This document shows, in pieces, positions 20,594 to 28,274 of a stretch of 34,352 nt of DNA. A model generated the notes under the pieces. That model ran no database searches, was not told the DNA's origin, and saw nothing but the letters and a program-made list of their open reading frames with translations. This DNA is from Candidatus Adlerbacteria bacterium (GTDB taxonomy: Bacteria > Patescibacteriota > Minisyncoccia > Phycocordibacterales > SBAW01). Both the position numbers and the translations under genes were made by a program. The stretch is from assembly GCA_903851045.1 (NCBI GenBank), contig CAINNF010000017.1, positions 1 through 34,352 on the forward strand. Reading direction: 5' to 3'. The stretch's first letter is position 1. The number at the start of each line of letters is the position of its first letter.

Positions 20594-22747
20594 ATGGCAG
20601 ACGATAAGACAAAAAAAACGAAGAGTAATCCCGCCTCCGCTAAAGCTACGGCGGGCGCGTATGATGCTTCATCTATTACGGTGCTTGAGGGGCTCGAGGC
20701 GGTGCGTCGTCGCCCGGGTATGTACATCGGCACCACGGGTGTCGATGGTCTCCATCACTTGGTGTGGGAAATCTTCGATAACTCACGCGACGAGGCGATG
20801 GGTGGCTTTGCGGACGATATCGAAGTCGTGCTTCTTCCTGGAACTGAAAAAGGTAGTACTATCGTTCGTGTCGCCGACAACGGCCGCGGTATCCCGGTCG
20901 ATGTCCATAAGCAGACCAAGGTCTCGGCTCTGGAGACCATCATGACCACGCTCCACGCCGGCGGTAAGTTCGGTGGCGAGGGCTACAAGGTTTCCGGCGG
21001 TTTGCACGGCGTGGGCTCCTCGGTCGTGAACGCACTCTCGACGTTCCTTCGTGCCGAGGTACATCGCGACGGTGGTGTGCATATGCAAGACTACGTCATC
21101 GGCAAGAAGAAGAGTCCGGTCAAGAAGATCGGCACAAGCAAGCTCCACGGTACCGTCATCTCCTTTACGCCAGACGAAACCATCTTCAACACGGTCGAGT
21201 TCGACTTCGACAAGATTGTCTCACACTTGCGCGAGCAGGCATACTTGGTGAAGGGCTTGCGCATCACCATCATCGACGCGCGCGAGACGAAAGTGAAGAT
21301 CCCAGAGGCGGGCAAGGTGTTCTATATCCGTGACCTGCTCCATGACTCACCATCGCAGACGTTCTACTTCGAGGGTGGCCTGCGCTCGCTCATCTCCTTC
21401 CATAACCGCTACCAGAAGCCGGTGCACAAGAACATCTTCTATATAGAGAAAGAATTCATCCCGCCAGGTGGCACGGAGAAGGACTCTATCGATGTGGAGA
21501 TCGCGCTGCAGTATGTCGATGACATCACCTCACGCGTCTTCCCGTTCGCCAACAATATCTACAACAACGAAGGTGGCACCCATGTGACCGGCTTCCGCAC
21601 CGCGCTCACACGCACTGTCAATGCCTACGCGCGCAAAGCGAACGCGCTGAAGGAGAGCGAAGAGAACTTCACTGGCGACGACGTGCTTGAAGGTCTCACC
21701 GCGGTCGTTTCGGTCAAGTTGCGCGAGATCCAGTTCGAGGGTCAGACGAAGGGGAAGCTCGGCTCTGTCGAAGCGCGCGGCGCGGTGGATGCTATCTTTG
21801 CCGACACCTTCTCGACCTTCCTCGAAGAGAATCCTGACGACGCACGCGCGATAGTGTCGAAGTCTATCCTCGCGCTCAAAGCACGCAAGGCCGCGAAGGC
21901 GGCGAAGGACTCGGTGCTACGCAAAGGCGCGCTCGAAGGGTTTGGTCTGCCCGGCAAGCTCGCCGACTGTCAGAGTAAGGAGGCGTCAGAGTCAGAGGTA
22001 TTCATCGTAGAGGGAGATTCGGCAGGCGGTTCGGCCAAGCAAGGTCGCGACCGCAAGACCCAAGCGATACTGCCGCTGCGCGGGAAAATTCTCAACGTCG
22101 AGCGCGCGCGCCTGGACAAGATGCTCGCGTCACAAGAGATCAAATATCTCATTCTCGCGCTCGGTACTGCTATCGGCGACATCTTCGATATTTCCAAACT
22201 GCGCTATCATAAAATAATCATAGCGACCGATGCCGACGTCGATGGTGCGCACATCCGCACGCTTTTGCTGACGCTTTTCTTCCGTCACTTCCGCCCCGTT
22301 ATCGAAGGTGGCTTCCTTTACATCGCGCAGCCGCCGCTCTACAAGATCAAGCGCGGCAAGGAGATTATGTACGCATACTCCGACGAAGAGAAGATCCAAT
22401 TCCTCGGGCCCGACGCCGCAGACGCCGTTGAGGGCGAGCCCGAACCCGCCGACGCTGAAGCTTTGGCGGGCGAGGGAAGTACTGAAGAGGGCGAAGAAGC
22501 CGCCTCAGCCAAGGCTACGAGTGGCCGCGGGAAGATTCACATCCAGCGTTACAAAGGTCTTGGAGAAATGAACCCCGAGGAGTTGTGGGAGACGACGATG
22601 GATCCGGCCAACCGCGTGCTTAAGCAGGTGACCGTCGATGATGCAGCTGACGCCGACCGCGTCTTTGACATTCTCATGGGCGAGGATGTCTCATCCCGTA
22701 AGTCGTTCATTCAGTCGAACGCAAAACTTGCAAACCTTGATATCTAG
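20594..22747 (+). CDS. gyrB: DNA gyrase subunit B
   Basis: A 717-residue type IIA topoisomerase ATPase subunit. The GHKL ATPase domain shows RRRPGMYIG, DNSRDEAMGG, DNGRGIPVD and GGLHGVGSSVVNAL. The transducer follows. The TOPRIM domain shows IVEGDSAGGSAKQGRDRKTQA and DADVDGAHI with PLRGKILNVERA. The C-terminal IQRYKGLGEMNPEELWETTM segment binds GyrA. With GyrA it introduces negative supercoils using ATP. Two insertions carry a 26-bp palindromic element in frame: ASAKATAG after residue 12, and an acidic stretch near residues 615-655 just before IQRYKGLG. The stop shares CTAG with the convergent gene (22744-22747). Confidence 0.95.
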   Translation: MADDKTKKTKSNPASAKATAGAYDASSITVLEGLEAVRRRPGMYIGTTGVDGLHHLVWEIFDNSRDEAMGGFADDIEVVLLPGTEKGSTIVRVADNGRGIPVDVHKQTKVSALETIMTTLHAGGKFGGEGYKVSGGLHGVGSSVVNALSTFLRAEVHRDGGVHMQDYVIGKKKSPVKKIGTSKLHGTVISFTPDETIFNTVEFDFDKIVSHLREQAYLVKGLRITIIDARETKVKIPEAGKVFYIRDLLHDSPSQTFYFEGGLRSLISFHNRYQKPVHKNIFYIEKEFIPPGGTEKDSIDVEIALQYVDDITSRVFPFANNIYNNEGGTHVTGFRTALTRTVNAYARKANALKESEENFTGDDVLEGLTAVVSVKLREIQFEGQTKGKLGSVEARGAVDAIFADTFSTFLEENPDDARAIVSKSILALKARKAAKAAKDSVLRKGALEGFGLPGKLADCQSKEASESEVFIVEGDSAGGSAKQGRDRKTQAILPLRGKILNVERARLDKMLASQEIKYLILALGTAIGDIFDISKLRYHKIIIATDADVDGAHIRTLLLTLFFRHFRPVIEGGFLYIAQPPLYKIKRGKEIMYAYSDEEKIQFLGPDAADAVEGEPEPADAEALAGEGSTEEGEEAASAKATSGRGKIHIQRYKGLGEMNPEELWETTMDPANRVLKQVTVDDAADADRVFDILMGEDVSSRKSFIQSNAKLANLDI
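20630..20655. repeat. In-frame palindromic element in gyrB, N-terminal copy
   Basis: CCCGCC and GGCGGG arms enclose, three bases in, GCT-AA-AGC. It encodes PASAKATAG in the unstructured N-terminal tail. The same 26-base layout recurs at 22445-22470. Confidence 0.7.
22445..22470. repeat. In-frame palindromic element in gyrB, C-terminal copy
   Basis: CCCGCC, three bases, GCT-GA-AGC, three bases, GGCGGG: the same length and layout as 20630-20655. It encodes PADAEALAG within an acidic linker. Confidence 0.7.
22500..22525. repeat. Degenerate third copy of the palindromic element in gyrB
   Basis: CCGCC, three bases, GCC-AA-GGC, then a decayed right arm; it encodes ASAKATSG, one residue from the N-terminal copy. 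Confidence 0.5.
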
Positions 22748-23670
22748 CGAGCGTTCACCGTCACCGAGAACGTGTTGAGGTTCGTTGTGTCGTATCGGCT
22801 GTAAGCGTCACAGTAGTACGGGTTCGCACAGGAGGTCGCCGGAATGTTGAATCCAAGGGTATATACGATCTCGTCGCCCGGATACATTTTTTGCTGTGCA
22901 TGTGAGAGGAACGTATATGTCGGGTTCGTCGGAAGTACCGCGCTAAACGTCCATCCAGCGGGTGCCAGGTTGGTGCCGATGTTTTGTATAGAGAATCGTG
23001 CGACATAGCGACCATCGATCGTTGGTGTGATCGAGATGACATGTACCACGAGCGCAGCTGATCCATAGAGGTTACTGGTGTGGCCGGATGCGGTGTAGGT
23101 GGTCGTGGGGTAAGCGGCCGTAGCGGATCGTGCCGTCGTTTGGGTCGCGGTTGCCGCTTGCGCCGCAGAGTTCACCGTCACGGACTTCGAGGTGGACGAT
23201 GCGGTGATCGTGCCGTCCACGAGTCGATTCGCGATGATAGAGAATGAGGTCGTCACCGAACCTTTGGTATGGAGCACCGGTATCAGCTGCATCGTCTTGG
23301 TCGCGTTCGTAAAGTTGAACGGCGTGTTGCATGGCACGATCTGCATCTGGCCGGTCGGTACAGGTGCCGCGAAGGTGAGTCCCGTCGCGCAGGCGTAGGA
23401 AATAGCGTAGCCGTAGTTCCCACTACCGTTCGTGTGGATCCACGACAGTGTGAATGGTTGGTCCGAGGTCACGCTGTCCGGAGCGGTCACCGCGACCTTC
23501 TCGGTCGAACTGGTGAAGAAGGAGGAAGGAGACGCATTAAACCCGAAATTGGCGAAAAAACCTGGGAGGCCGATCACGAGTTGGATAATACCCCAGGCGC
23601 CGAGCACCAAGATGGCGATAAGGCCGATGACGGCGATCGCGCGAAGGAGTGAATCTTTGAATCCTGTCAT
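22744..23670 (-). CDS. Exported Ig-like/CARDB-like envelope protein
   Basis: A 308-residue protein with one N-terminal membrane helix (about residues 10-33, AIAVIGLIAILVLGAWGIIQ) and an extracellular region. A first beta-rich domain (about 50-165) starts with APDSVTSDQPFTLSW, an Ig-like pattern, with paired Cys. A Thr/Ala-rich linker follows. The second beta domain (about 205-308) resembles CARDB-type domains (ISITPTIDGRYVARFSIQNIG). No enzyme motif is seen. The start at 23670 lies 7 nt after TACCCT with TGA before it, so the transcript looks leaderless. It diverges from the sortase gene. It has no obvious LPXTG-like signal and is membrane-anchored rather than a sortase substrate. Confidence 0.75.
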   Translation of the reverse strand: MTGFKDSLLRAIAVIGLIAILVLGAWGIIQLVIGLPGFFANFGFNASPSSFFTSSTEKVAVTAPDSVTSDQPFTLSWIHTNGSGNYGYAISYACATGLTFAAPVPTGQMQIVPCNTPFNFTNATKTMQLIPVLHTKGSVTTSFSIIANRLVDGTITASSTSKSVTVNSAAQAATATQTTARSATAAYPTTTYTASGHTSNLYGSAALVVHVISITPTIDGRYVARFSIQNIGTNLAPAGWTFSAVLPTNPTYTFLSHAQQKMYPGDEIVYTLGFNIPATSCANPYYCDAYSRYDTTNLNTFSVTVNAR

Positions 23671-23677
23671 GTATGGT

Positions 23678-23686
23678 AGGGTATCA
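23678..23686 (-). promoter_or_regulatory. Extended -10 promoter of the Ig-like protein gene (leaderless)
   Basis: Minus strand: TGA then TACCCT (23683-23678), ending 7 nt before ATG 23670. Confidence 0.5.
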
Positions 23687-23759
23687 CGAATGACATGGCT
23701 TGTCAACACTGCGGTGAACATGCTACTGTACCCATATCTCCTCTTACGAGAGCTGTAGT

Positions 23760-24485
23760 ATGGCACAAAAGAAAGGAGTACTGAGCGACATGGAAGGGAA
23801 GAGCGGCGCGTTCGCGGTCGTATTCCTTATCTTGTTCGGTATCACGTTCGGCTTCTTGACCCTTGTGGGTGCGACGCCTGATGCGCCCGGGACCACGAAA
23901 AACTCCGACCTTGCGCTGAACGGCAACGACGCCACCACGAGCGATTCACACGTCCCGACGCAAGGAACGCCGACACAAAACGCTCCGACGCAAGATACTC
24001 GAACCACGACGGCCCACACGGGGACGACCGTTCCTGCGACCATCGACGGACAACTGCCGACCCGTATCGTCGTGAGTAAGATCGGGTTGTCGGTCATCAT
24101 CTCCAACCCAAGCTCCGCCGACGTGAACGTGCTTGATGATGCGCTGTCGAAGGGGGCCGTGCGATACCCGACGTCGGGCCTACTGGGCCACAATGGGACC
24201 GTGCTTTTGTTCGGTCATTCGAGCTATCTGCCCATTGTGCACAACCAGGCCTACAAGAGCTTCGATGGTATTCAAGACCTCAAAACAGGGGACATTATCA
24301 GTGTTTTTTCAGGGAACACCGAATATCGTTTCAGCGTCACCGGGGTCAAGGTCGCTAACGCGAACAACGACATCGTCTCCCTCCCTGCGGACGCACAACA
24401 CCTCACGCTCGTGACCTGCGACTCGTTCGCCACCAAGAGCGACCGCTATGTCGTCACCGCTGACCTGGTGGGGCAGGATCAGTGA
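23760..24485 (+). CDS. Sortase-family transpeptidase
   Basis: A 241-residue membrane-anchored sortase. A short cytoplasmic N-terminus, one membrane helix (about 17-37) and a Thr/Pro-rich linker (about 40-95) lead to the catalytic domain (about 100-241). The triad is present: His153 in LLFGHSS, Cys220 in LTLVTCDSF and Arg229 in SDRYVV. Sortases cut a C-terminal sorting signal of exported proteins and join them to the wall or to each other. The class is not certain; the domain order and TLxTC-type sequence resemble classes D to F. A possible substrate with PYTG before its membrane helix is encoded at 26638. An extended -10 (TGC then TACTGT, 23724-23729) may drive it. Confidence 0.9.
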   Translation: MAQKKGVLSDMEGKSGAFAVVFLILFGITFGFLTLVGATPDAPGTTKNSDLALNGNDATTSDSHVPTQGTPTQNAPTQDTRTTTAHTGTTVPATIDGQLPTRIVVSKIGLSVIISNPSSADVNVLDDALSKGAVRYPTSGLLGHNGTVLLFGHSSYLPIVHNQAYKSFDGIQDLKTGDIISVFSGNTEYRFSVTGVKVANANNDIVSLPADAQHLTLVTCDSFATKSDRYVVTADLVGQDQ

Positions 24486-24505
24486 TACGCGACCAACCGC
24501 AGCGC

Positions 24506-24534
24506 TTGACATAAGTCAATTTTAAGTATATAAT
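24506..24534 (+). promoter_or_regulatory. Consensus sigma-70-type promoter of the lipoprotein gene cluster
   Basis: TTGACA (24506-24511), 17-bp spacer, TATAAT (24529-24534): a perfect consensus, unlike the -35-less promoters of the core genes. The leader begins near 24541. Confidence 0.8.
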
Positions 24535-24544
24535 TCAATAAGAA

Positions 24545-24583
24545 TCCCGCAAGGGAGCTCTTACACAAGCGCCCTAGGAGGGG
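24545..24583 (+). promoter_or_regulatory. Leader with GNRA hairpin and strong ribosome-binding site
   Basis: TCCC-GCAA-GGGA (24545-24556) is a hairpin with a GNRA tetraloop. GCCC and GGGC then flank TAGGAG, so the AGGAGG site (24576-24581) may be partly hidden in a weak second hairpin. Confidence 0.5.
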
Positions 24584-24590
24584 CATGAAA

Positions 24591-25016
24591 ATGACACAAA
24601 TGTTGAGGGCTATCCTGCTCCTCCCGCTTTTGGTTTTGGCGGGGTGTGCGGGAGTCAGCGTGAACTTTCACGCTCGTATCGATTTGACTGCCAACGCCGC
24701 AGTTGCGCAGCCTGTGATGAAGGCGCATCGTCCTGTGCGGGTTCACTATGCCCAGCAACCGCAGCGCTCTCCTGAAGAGGAAGTGGCTGTGGTCAAGGGT
24801 GCAATGGGCGAGGCGCTTGGACCTGCCCCCTCTGATGGCAGTTATGCAGGCCAACATATCGTGCCTGACGGAGGCTCGATACCTGCTGATTGTCAGCAGA
24901 CTGCCCATGAACACCGAGAGGTGGATGGTATTGGCTGGGAGTTCGTGCGGTGTAGGAGTGGGGGCACTTCGTCCTCTACTCAGCAACCCCCACTAACGTC
25001 CTTCTGGGGATCTTGA
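24591..25016 (+). CDS. Small lipoprotein of unknown function
   Basis: About 141 residues. A lipoprotein signal peptide ends in the lipobox LVLAGC, so the mature protein begins at Cys and is probably lipid-anchored. The mature part is hydrophilic with no recognised domain; two Cys (in PADCQQT and VRCRSG) may pair. ATG 24591 is 9 nt after AGGAGG; ATG 24585, two codons upstream, is the alternative. It opens a run of three exported-protein genes with strong ribosome-binding sites, a full-consensus promoter and leader hairpins. That style differs from the core genes, which suggests acquisition. A hairpin follows the stop. Confidence 0.65.
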   Translation: MTQMLRAILLLPLLVLAGCAGVSVNFHARIDLTANAAVAQPVMKAHRPVRVHYAQQPQRSPEEEVAVVKGAMGEALGPAPSDGSYAGQHIVPDGGSIPADCQQTAHEHREVDGIGWEFVRCRSGGTSSSTQQPPLTSFWGS

Positions 25017-25022
25017 GTGGGT

Positions 25023-25048
25023 GGCAGAGCAGGTAACACTGCTCTGCC
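25023..25048. other. Strong hairpin after the first lipoprotein gene
   Basis: GGCAGAGCA and TGCTCTGCC are perfect 9-bp arms with an 8-nt loop, 7 bp after the stop. There is no T-tract, so it may be a processing or stability element, or a weak terminator. Confidence 0.5.
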
Positions 25049-25109
25049 CACCACATATTTCACACATTGTGAGAACATATGCGCCTATCGATCCGGTAGT
25101 CGAATATGT

Positions 25110-25164
25110 CTTCGCAACAATCTGCGAAGCAGATGTTCTGTAACAATTCCCGCCACGTGCGGGA
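25110..25164 (+). promoter_or_regulatory. Two leader hairpins before the second lipoprotein gene
   Basis: CTTCGCA/TGCGAAG (25110-25129) and TCCCGC/GCGGGA around CACGT (25148-25164). GAGG then lies 6 nt before ATG 25183. The 166-bp intergenic region (25017-25182) is otherwise without a gene. Confidence 0.5.
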
Positions 25165-25182
25165 CAACACATGAGGTAAGCA

Positions 25183-25914
25183 ATGCGACACTATTTGTCT
25201 ATCGTCTTGCTCGCGCTGCTTGCAGCGTGTGCAGGGCCGCAAGGTCCGTCTGGTCCGTCTACTGCGCAGCAGCAGATGAACTATAGCGGACCAACGTGCC
25301 GACCCGGCGAGGTAGTCTATAACTCGCCAGCGATTCTTCCCATTGCCATCACGGCGGTGCGGGAGACGTTGGCTGTCATGAACGAAATTGGCCGGCGTCA
25401 CCGCGGGATTGGGGATAAGCCCCGGGCGGACCAGATCGCGATTATGTCGGCAACGACCGATTGGATCGCACAGGCGGCATATGCGGGTCAGATCGAGACC
25501 TTCGAAGGACACGCATACGCTCGCATTCGGATCCACTGGGTGCATCCGCTTCCGTCACAACTTCCATACTTCGGTGGGGACAATATCTGCCGCGGCATGG
25601 CGCAAGTGACCAAGATTGCGGACGGAGTCTACCAAGTACAAATTCCGCTTGATGGCGGAGAGTGGAAAGGTCGAGTCGGTTTGGCGGTTCCGCGAGCGGC
25701 GTTCATCACCGACCACCAACGTGCGTGGGTCTGCGTGGGGATCACAGGTGGGTACCATCTCGCCTACCAGCCTCCGCTCCGGGAAGGTCCATACAAAGAT
25801 GAACCTGACCTGGTGTGTGGATTGCCCGACCCAGATGGTGGTAAGACACTTCTTGGGGTCAACGCTTGGACAGCCAAGCACGCCATGTACTCGTTCGTGG
25901 TCGCCCAAAAATAG
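25183..25914 (+). CDS. Lipoprotein of unknown function
   Basis: A 243-residue exported lipoprotein with lipobox LLAAC (Cys near residue 16) and a Gly/Pro/Ser-rich start to the mature chain. The mature part looks like a mixed alpha/beta domain with repeated Trp/Tyr and several Cys; no family is recognised. GAGG lies 6 nt upstream of the ATG. The next gene follows after 9 bp with its own AGGAGG, so these two are an operon. A perfect hairpin with a 6-bp stem precedes the ribosome-binding site. The cluster could encode envelope components of an acquired system; nothing in the sequence names it. Confidence 0.68.
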   Translation: MRHYLSIVLLALLAACAGPQGPSGPSTAQQQMNYSGPTCRPGEVVYNSPAILPIAITAVRETLAVMNEIGRRHRGIGDKPRADQIAIMSATTDWIAQAAYAGQIETFEGHAYARIRIHWVHPLPSQLPYFGGDNICRGMAQVTKIADGVYQVQIPLDGGEWKGRVGLAVPRAAFITDHQRAWVCVGITGGYHLAYQPPLREGPYKDEPDLVCGLPDPDGGKTLLGVNAWTAKHAMYSFVVAQK

Positions 25915-25923
25915 GAGGAAGGT

Positions 25924-26475
25924 ATGCGACGCAGAATGCTTCTAACTGGTTTTGCTGCCGTTGCGTTTACCGCGGCATTGCCACGGGAAGCGTTAGCGAC
26001 AGCCGACTTCGAGTGGCTGCACCCAGGTGGTGACCCAGCGAACGTCAACGGTGCCAGTCCTGAAGATGTAAAGGCAGCACTGCGCACGTTGAATCAAGAT
26101 GGGTTCATTCCTGCTTGGGCGGTAGCCGAACTAAAAGGGGAAATCGATCGAGAACGCTTTTTCTTAGATCAGATTCCTGATACTAACGACTACTTTATTC
26201 ACCGCATGCTCTTTGGTCACGAAGGATTAAAAGTAGCAAGGAACGTGCGGGCACGGACGAAGCACCTTGGATGGAGCGGCAAGACACGGGACGTCCGCGT
26301 GTACGTCGCTGGTCAGCCAGGAGACCGGTACTACCTGATTCTGCCTAAGGTGTGCGGGAATCTGGCAGTACGGCGGGTGCAGTACGGCCGCTGTGTTCCA
26401 GACGAACGACTCTGCGACGCGCGTTGCGCGGCCGACCAGGCCGAACTGCAGGCGCGCCAGTATCATCCCCAATAA
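25924..26475 (+). CDS. Exported protein of unknown function (cluster gene 3)
   Basis: A 183-residue protein with a signal peptide that starts MRRRMLLTGFAAVAF and ends near ALPREALA (twin Arg is present but the consensus is not a clear Tat motif). The mature chain contains a helical region with EDVKAALRTLNQDGF and a C-terminal beta-rich part with RYYLILPKVCGNLAV and several Cys (CGN, GRC, CDARC), which may form disulfides. I recognise no family. AGGAGG sits 5 nt before the ATG, within the 9 bp after the previous stop. Transcription of the cluster probably ends in the two inverted repeats that follow (26501-26569). Confidence 0.66.
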   Translation: MRRRMLLTGFAAVAFTAALPREALATADFEWLHPGGDPANVNGASPEDVKAALRTLNQDGFIPAWAVAELKGEIDRERFFLDQIPDTNDYFIHRMLFGHEGLKVARNVRARTKHLGWSGKTRDVRVYVAGQPGDRYYLILPKVCGNLAVRRVQYGRCVPDERLCDARCAADQAELQARQYHPQ

Positions 26476-26500
26476 CTGCAACGAACACCTTATTACACTC

Positions 26501-26569
26501 GGTCGGGACGCCAATATCACGGCTCCCGACCTCTTCTTAAGCGCCGACCAGAACTCGACTTTTAAGAAG
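26501..26569. other. Two inverted repeats between the lipoprotein cluster and the surface-protein gene
   Basis: GGTCGGGA/TCCCGACC (26501-26531) and CTTCTTAA/TTAAGAAG (26533-26569) are each perfect 8-bp arms. No long T-tract follows. They may end the cluster transcript or mark its border. Confidence 0.45.
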
Positions 26570-26578
26570 GGAAGTAGC

Positions 26579-26607
26579 TTGACAATGATTGTTAAAGGTG
26601 ATACAAT
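26579..26607 (+). promoter_or_regulatory. Promoter of the Thr/Ser/Tyr-rich surface protein
   Basis: TTGACA (26579-26584), 17-bp spacer, TACAAT (26602-26607) with TGA just before it. The leader of about 25 nt carries AAGGAG (26620-26625). Confidence 0.75.
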
Positions 26608-26637
26608 CTTCCCATTACTAAGGAGTTACAAGGATAT

Positions 26638-28182
26638 ATGAAAAACATTAAGTCAATAATCTTCGGTGTCAGTACAGTCTTTTTTGCCATTACTATGGTC
26701 GTGACCGCTCCCGTGGCGCATGCGCAGTGGGACGGTAGTGGCCTGGATGGTGGTGTGTCTGATGGTGGCGGATGCTGCAGTACTGACACGACCGCGACAT
26801 ATACCGATTATGCGTACCCGACGTATACGAGTTCCGCACCTACCTACACTGACTATGCGTATCCTAGTACCTACTCCACGCCTGCATACTACGGTGGGAC
26901 TTCGAGTTACTCGACTCCTTCGTACTATAGCTCTTCGCCGTCGTACTATTCGTCCTCGTCGACCGTTACCCCGACCCCTGTCGTGGTGACGCCGAGCAAG
27001 ACGACCACGACGACCTACTCGCCGTATACGAGTTCGGTCGCGACGTACTCCCCGTACACCAGCTCCTCGTCTTCGGTATCAAAGAACAACGGCAATTCCT
27101 GCACCGACCCGAACAGCTGTTCGACGACCAGTACGACCAGTACGACTAATACCACTTCAACCAATACGCACGACAACGGCAACTCCTGTACAACGCCGGG
27201 CAGTTGCTCGACCACGACCTCGACCTACTCACCATACACGAGTTCGACGTACTCTCCATACACCAACACCACCAACACCACCAACACGACGAACACGAGT
27301 ACGCACGATAACGGCAATACGTCCAACAGCGGCAATTCCTGCACCACGCCGGGCAGTTGCAGCACGAGCACCTACAGTCCGTATACATACACCAGCTCTA
27401 CCTACTCTCCGTACACGAACACCACGAGTTCGTATGACAACGGTAACACGACGAACAGTGGTAACTCTTGCACCACGCCGGGGAGCTGCTCGACGACGAA
27501 CACGACGACCTATACCGACAGTCACAACATCGTCGACAGCTACAACACGAACATCAGTAGTCCGGTGACGATCAATAACTCTACACCAGCGGCGAGCCAG
27601 ACGCAGATCACCTTCAGTAACCCTGCACCACAGCCGATCACTTACACCTATACGAGTCCAACACCGGTCGTATACCAGAATCAGCAATATCAGCAGTACC
27701 AACAGGCTTACTACCAACAGCCAGCACCCGTTGTCCAGCCAGTCTACTACACGACATCCCAGCAACAGCAGCAGGTGATGGTGCAGCAGCAGCAACAGCC
27801 GATCTTCTACCAAACATCACAAGTGGCGGTGCAGTCGGTCGTTCCGGCTGCGGTCGCACAGGCGACGGCACCGTATGTGACACTGTCCGAAGCGCCGTAC
27901 ACAGGACTCGACCTTGGTCCGTTCGGGACGGTCATCTACTGGAGCTTCCTAGTGCTCGCATGTATGCTCATGACCTACCTCTTGGTGGTGAAGCGCGTAC
28001 AGATACGGTTCGTGCAGTATCTCAAGCGCGTACTCTTCGGTGAGGATGCTTCTCAGTCGAACGAAGTATCGACGACTCGCCCGGTATCGGCAGCTGTTCT
28101 CCAGCCTGCGGTCGTTCAGATCGCATCGCACGCGACGGATCGTATCGATGACTTCATCATGCTGCAGATCCAGCGCGCGTAA
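26638..28182 (+). CDS. Repetitive Thr/Ser/Tyr-rich surface protein with C-terminal membrane segment
   Basis: A 514-residue exported protein. The signal peptide ends near APVAHAQ (about residue 30). Residues about 45-300 are low-complexity Thr/Ser/Tyr/Pro/Asn with two repeated units: TYSPYTSS-like (at least seven copies) and NGNSCTTPGSCSTT-like (four copies, each with two Cys spaced six apart). A Gln/Tyr-rich stretch (about 340-395) follows. Near the C-terminus APYTGLDLGPFG precedes a membrane helix (about 428-450) and a cytoplasmic tail of some 60 residues. The extracellular part is probably fibrous, perhaps glycosylated and disulfide-linked. PYTG resembles a sortase signal, but the long tail is unusual for one. 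It could be a fibre or adhesin. Confidence 0.78.
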   Translation: MKNIKSIIFGVSTVFFAITMVVTAPVAHAQWDGSGLDGGVSDGGGCCSTDTTATYTDYAYPTYTSSAPTYTDYAYPSTYSTPAYYGGTSSYSTPSYYSSSPSYYSSSSTVTPTPVVVTPSKTTTTTYSPYTSSVATYSPYTSSSSSVSKNNGNSCTDPNSCSTTSTTSTTNTTSTNTHDNGNSCTTPGSCSTTTSTYSPYTSSTYSPYTNTTNTTNTTNTSTHDNGNTSNSGNSCTTPGSCSTSTYSPYTYTSSTYSPYTNTTSSYDNGNTTNSGNSCTTPGSCSTTNTTTYTDSHNIVDSYNTNISSPVTINNSTPAASQTQITFSNPAPQPITYTYTSPTPVVYQNQQYQQYQQAYYQQPAPVVQPVYYTTSQQQQQVMVQQQQQPIFYQTSQVAVQSVVPAAVAQATAPYVTLSEAPYTGLDLGPFGTVIYWSFLVLACMLMTYLLVVKRVQIRFVQYLKRVLFGEDASQSNEVSTTRPVSAAVLQPAVVQIASHATDRIDDFIMLQIQRA

Positions 28183-28202
28183 ACACGACATCTATTCGAA
28201 AC

Positions 28203-28235
28203 AAAAAACTCCCGCCATATTGGTGGGAGTTTTTT
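28203..28235. terminator. Bidirectional terminator between the surface-protein gene and thrS
   Basis: ACTCCCGCCA (28208-28217) and TGGTGGGAGT (28221-28230) pair with one G.U. Six A precede the stem and six T follow, so it serves both convergent genes. Confidence 0.85.
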
Positions 28236-28274
28236 GTATAAGCTACCACTCGAACAGTGTGTAAAGAAGGGTCC

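Noticed and set aside
24471-24485. A second tail copy of the sortase gene downstream, by analogy with pheT and dnaE
   Set aside because: No copy of the sortase end (VGQDQ plus stop) was seen up to 26640, so the lipoprotein cluster is not shown to be a tail cassette.
27229-27813. 194-codon minus-strand frame rich in Arg and Val
   Set aside because: It is the antisense of low-complexity Thr/Ser/Tyr repeats and has no start signals.
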